Program-made: the position numbers and the translations under genes
In this document: positions 34,535 to 35,820 of the stretch, piece by piece
Layout: every line of letters starts with the position of its first letter
How positions within the stretch are numbered: the first letter of the stretch is position 1
The notes under the pieces: model-generated
What the model saw: only the letters and a program-made list of their open reading frames with translations
What the model was told of the DNA's origin: nothing
The model's database searches: none
DNA from: an uncultured Bacteroidales bacterium
GTDB taxonomy: Bacteria; Bacteroidota; Bacteroidia; Bacteroidales; UBA3663
Length of the DNA stretch: 35,820 nt
Direction: 5' to 3'
Assembly (NCBI GenBank): GCA_905235375.1
Contig: CAJOLH010000033.1
Span: 1-35,820, forward strand

Positions 34535-34932
34535 AGCTCAATCTCGGCCGTTATTATGCTTTCGCGAAAATTAGTAGCACAATTTCGGCCAACATTGTGC
34601 TATTGCGAAAATCATTAGAACAATCTCGGCCAACATTGTGCTATTGCGAAAATTAACAGAACAATCTCGGCCAACATTGTGCTATCGCGAAAATTAATAG
34701 AACAATTTCGGCCAACATTGTGCCATTGCGAAAATTAGCAGAACAATCTCGGCCAACATTGTGCTATTGCGAAAATTAATAGAACAATCTCGGCCAACAT
34801 TGTGCTGTTGCGAAAATCAGTAGAACAATCTCGGCCAACATTGTGCTATTGCGAAAATCAGTAGAACAATCTCGGCCAACATTGTACTATTGCGAAAATC
34901 AGCAGCACAATCTCGGCCGATATTGTGCTATT
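34535..34932. repeat. 41-bp tandem repeat array, about ten copies
   Basis: The core CGGCC occurs at 34545, 34586, 34627, 34668, 34709, 34750, 34791, 34832, 34873 and 34914: exactly 41 bases each time. Each unit has the form ACAAT-CTCGGCCAAC-ATTGTGCTATTGCGAAAAT, in which ACAAT and ATTGT form a dyad (GCACAAT with ATTGTGC in the best units). Variation is confined mostly to the few bases after GAAAAT. Because 41 is not a multiple of three and stops occur, it is not coding. The last unit overlaps the stop codon of the gene at 34928. Confidence 0.95.
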
Positions 34933-35416
34933 TCCTTCTGACTCGCTTTTCTATCTCGAACGAAACACCGAATCGACTGGCGACACGCAACAAGCTCTTA
35001 TATGAACGCCATCCGCAACGCTTGGCCACCTCTTCAAATCGTTGAAGGCTGACTTCATTCTTATACGAGTCTTTCACCTGTTTCGAGAGTAGGAATCCAT
35101 CGGGTGCGTCCTTCGACTTTTCTGTGACGAATTCCTTCACACTGCTGAAACCAGCCTTCTGCTCTTCCCAAAGGTCCTTGGCCTGTAGCAGGCGCCAATG
35201 TTGAACGATGTCCTTGACCTGCATACCTGTCAGCAGATTCACGGCTTCGCGCAACGACCGATCGTTCACATCAAGGAACAGGGCGATTTCGTTGGCTTGA
35301 ATCGTTCGGGTGTTATTCAGCGCAAAGATCAGCGCATCCATAATGAGTTCTCCTGTAGGAGTTTTCCTGTTCTTGTAAAGTTCCTCTACGTTAGTGAATT
35401 GTTTTAATTTGATCAT
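34928..35416 (-). CDS. Small DNA-binding protein with two AraC-like helix-turn-helix motifs
   Basis: The 162-residue protein has a segment at about 40-82 (ANEIALFLDVNDRSLREAVN and onward to HWRLLQAKDL) that follows the AraC pattern of two helix-turn-helix units. A second segment at about 126-150 (RFEEVAKRCGWRSYKSLLRV) resembles the second helix-turn-helix of AraC proteins. There is no sugar-binding, receiver or membrane domain. It is probably a DNA-binding protein without a ligand domain. Its stop codon lies in the final unit of the 41-bp array, and a palindromic element is upstream of its start. No good promoter was found between the start and that element. Family membership is by pattern only. 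Confidence 0.65.
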   Translation of the reverse strand: MIKLKQFTNVEELYKNRKTPTGELIMDALIFALNNTRTIQANEIALFLDVNDRSLREAVNLLTGMQVKDIVQHWRLLQAKDLWEEQKAGFSSVKEFVTEKSKDAPDGFLLSKQVKDSYKNEVSLQRFEEVAKRCGWRSYKSLLRVASRFGVSFEIEKRVRRK

Positions 35417-35458
35417 AAGTGTATTTATTAAGACGTTTTTAACAACTTTACTTCAGAG

Positions 35459-35602
35459 GGTCGCTTCGCTCAAAATTATAAGAAAATTGATTTCAAAAAT
35501 TATCAAAATAGGAAGCCCAGAAGAGACAGCTGAGATTAATAACGACACGTTTTTCTTATAATTTTCTGATTTAATTTTTCTATAATTTTGAGCGAAGCGA
35601 CC
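35459..35602 (+). repeat. Palindromic repeat element, copy 3 (144 bp)
   Basis: The ends are exact inverted repeats (GGTCGCTTCGCTCAAAATTA and its inverse), then imperfect arms (AGAAAATT with AATTTTTC) and a 40-base centre. It is the best preserved of the three copies. No target duplication was seen (flanks CTTCAGAG and ACTCAATG). It sits between the divergent gene starts at 35416 and 35792. Confidence 0.88.
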
Positions 35603-35738
35603 ACTCAATGTTATATCTTGCTTTTGTCTTCGATATTACGAAAAGGACGCTTCTTATAGCAACATCGAAAAACGCGGAAATGACTACATAATATTTTCGG
35701 ATCTTTTTCGTGTTTTCGGACTATAATACTCCCCATTT

Positions 35739-35770
35739 TTTGGACAACTGCAAAAAAATGTATATCTTTG
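35739..35770 (+). promoter_or_regulatory. Promoter of the gene that begins at the window edge
   Basis: TTTG at 35739-35742, 20 bases, TATCTTTG at 35763-35770: consensus boxes and spacing. Transcription would start near 35777. Confidence 0.8.
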
Positions 35771-35791
35771 CAGCACCAAAACAATTGAGAG

Positions 35792-35820
35792 ATGAACTAC
35801 AAGAAGAAACTTACCCCCGA
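35792..35820 (+). CDS. Start of an unidentified gene (cut by the window edge)
   Basis: An ATG 22 bases after a consensus promoter opens MNYKKKLTP. The basic start suggests a signal peptide, but only nine codons are visible, so no product can be named. Confidence 0.5.

Noticed and set aside
34535..34932. CRISPR array
   Set aside because: The period is exactly 41 bases with near-identical units and no unique spacers; no cas genes are nearby.

Overview
The window comes from a Bacteroidota genome, most likely Prevotella or a close relative. Most genes are preceded by the Bacteroidota housekeeping promoter (TTTG, about 20 bases, then TAnnTTTG), and ribosome-binding sites are weak. The gene content also fits: xylan and arabinan glycosidases with signal peptides, a Nudix-type sugar regulator, a TPR lipoprotein, CotH/lamin-tail proteins, AAA/DUF4143 ATPases, and a secreted protein ending in a Prevotella-type tail. 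No tRNA, rRNA or CRISPR array was seen. All product calls rest on reading motifs by eye; no database search was run.

Layout. (1) 1-3.4 kb: the start of a TPR lipoprotein gene overlaps by 4 bases the end of a DUF4143 ATPase gene. That ATPase has been cut off from its promoter by a complete IS4-family element with a 9-bp target duplication. (2) 3.5-8.4 kb: a GH67 alpha-glucuronidase gene diverges from a Nudix-family regulator (probable XylR) and xylulokinase, with two 21-bp operator-like palindromes between them. (3) 8.4-15.8 kb: a CotH/lamin-tail surface protein, a GH51 arabinofuranosidase, a GH97 enzyme and a CpsB-type phosphatase, separated by strong hairpin terminators. (4) 16-24.9 kb: an arabinose operon (galM, FHS permease, SSS symporter, araD, araA, araB) closed by a terminator. 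(5) 24.9-31.2 kb: a GH35 beta-galactosidase, a small outer-membrane barrel, a second DUF4143 ATPase with tandem repeats in its leader, and a lipoprotein that looks like only the C-terminal module of a GH43 enzyme. (6) 31.2-35.8 kb: a nested palindromic element, a TrpB2-type tryptophan synthase, a PlsC-like acyltransferase, ten copies of a perfectly periodic 41-bp repeat, a small protein with two AraC-like helix-turn-helix motifs, another palindromic element, and the first codons of a further gene.

How it works together. Secreted GH67, GH51, GH97 and GH35 enzymes would trim glucuronic acid, arabinose and galactose-type side groups from hemicellulose or pectin fragments. GalM and two permeases would prepare and import pentose. 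AraA, AraB and AraD take arabinose to xylulose-5-phosphate, and XylB phosphorylates xylulose. No xylA and no SusC/SusD pair are in the window, so this is part of a larger pentose regulon.

The least explained content is non-coding: a family of 138-144 bp palindromic elements (three copies), one of them nested inside a second palindromic element whose other copy lacks the core; the 41-bp array; and short tandem repeats in front of both DUF4143 ATPases.
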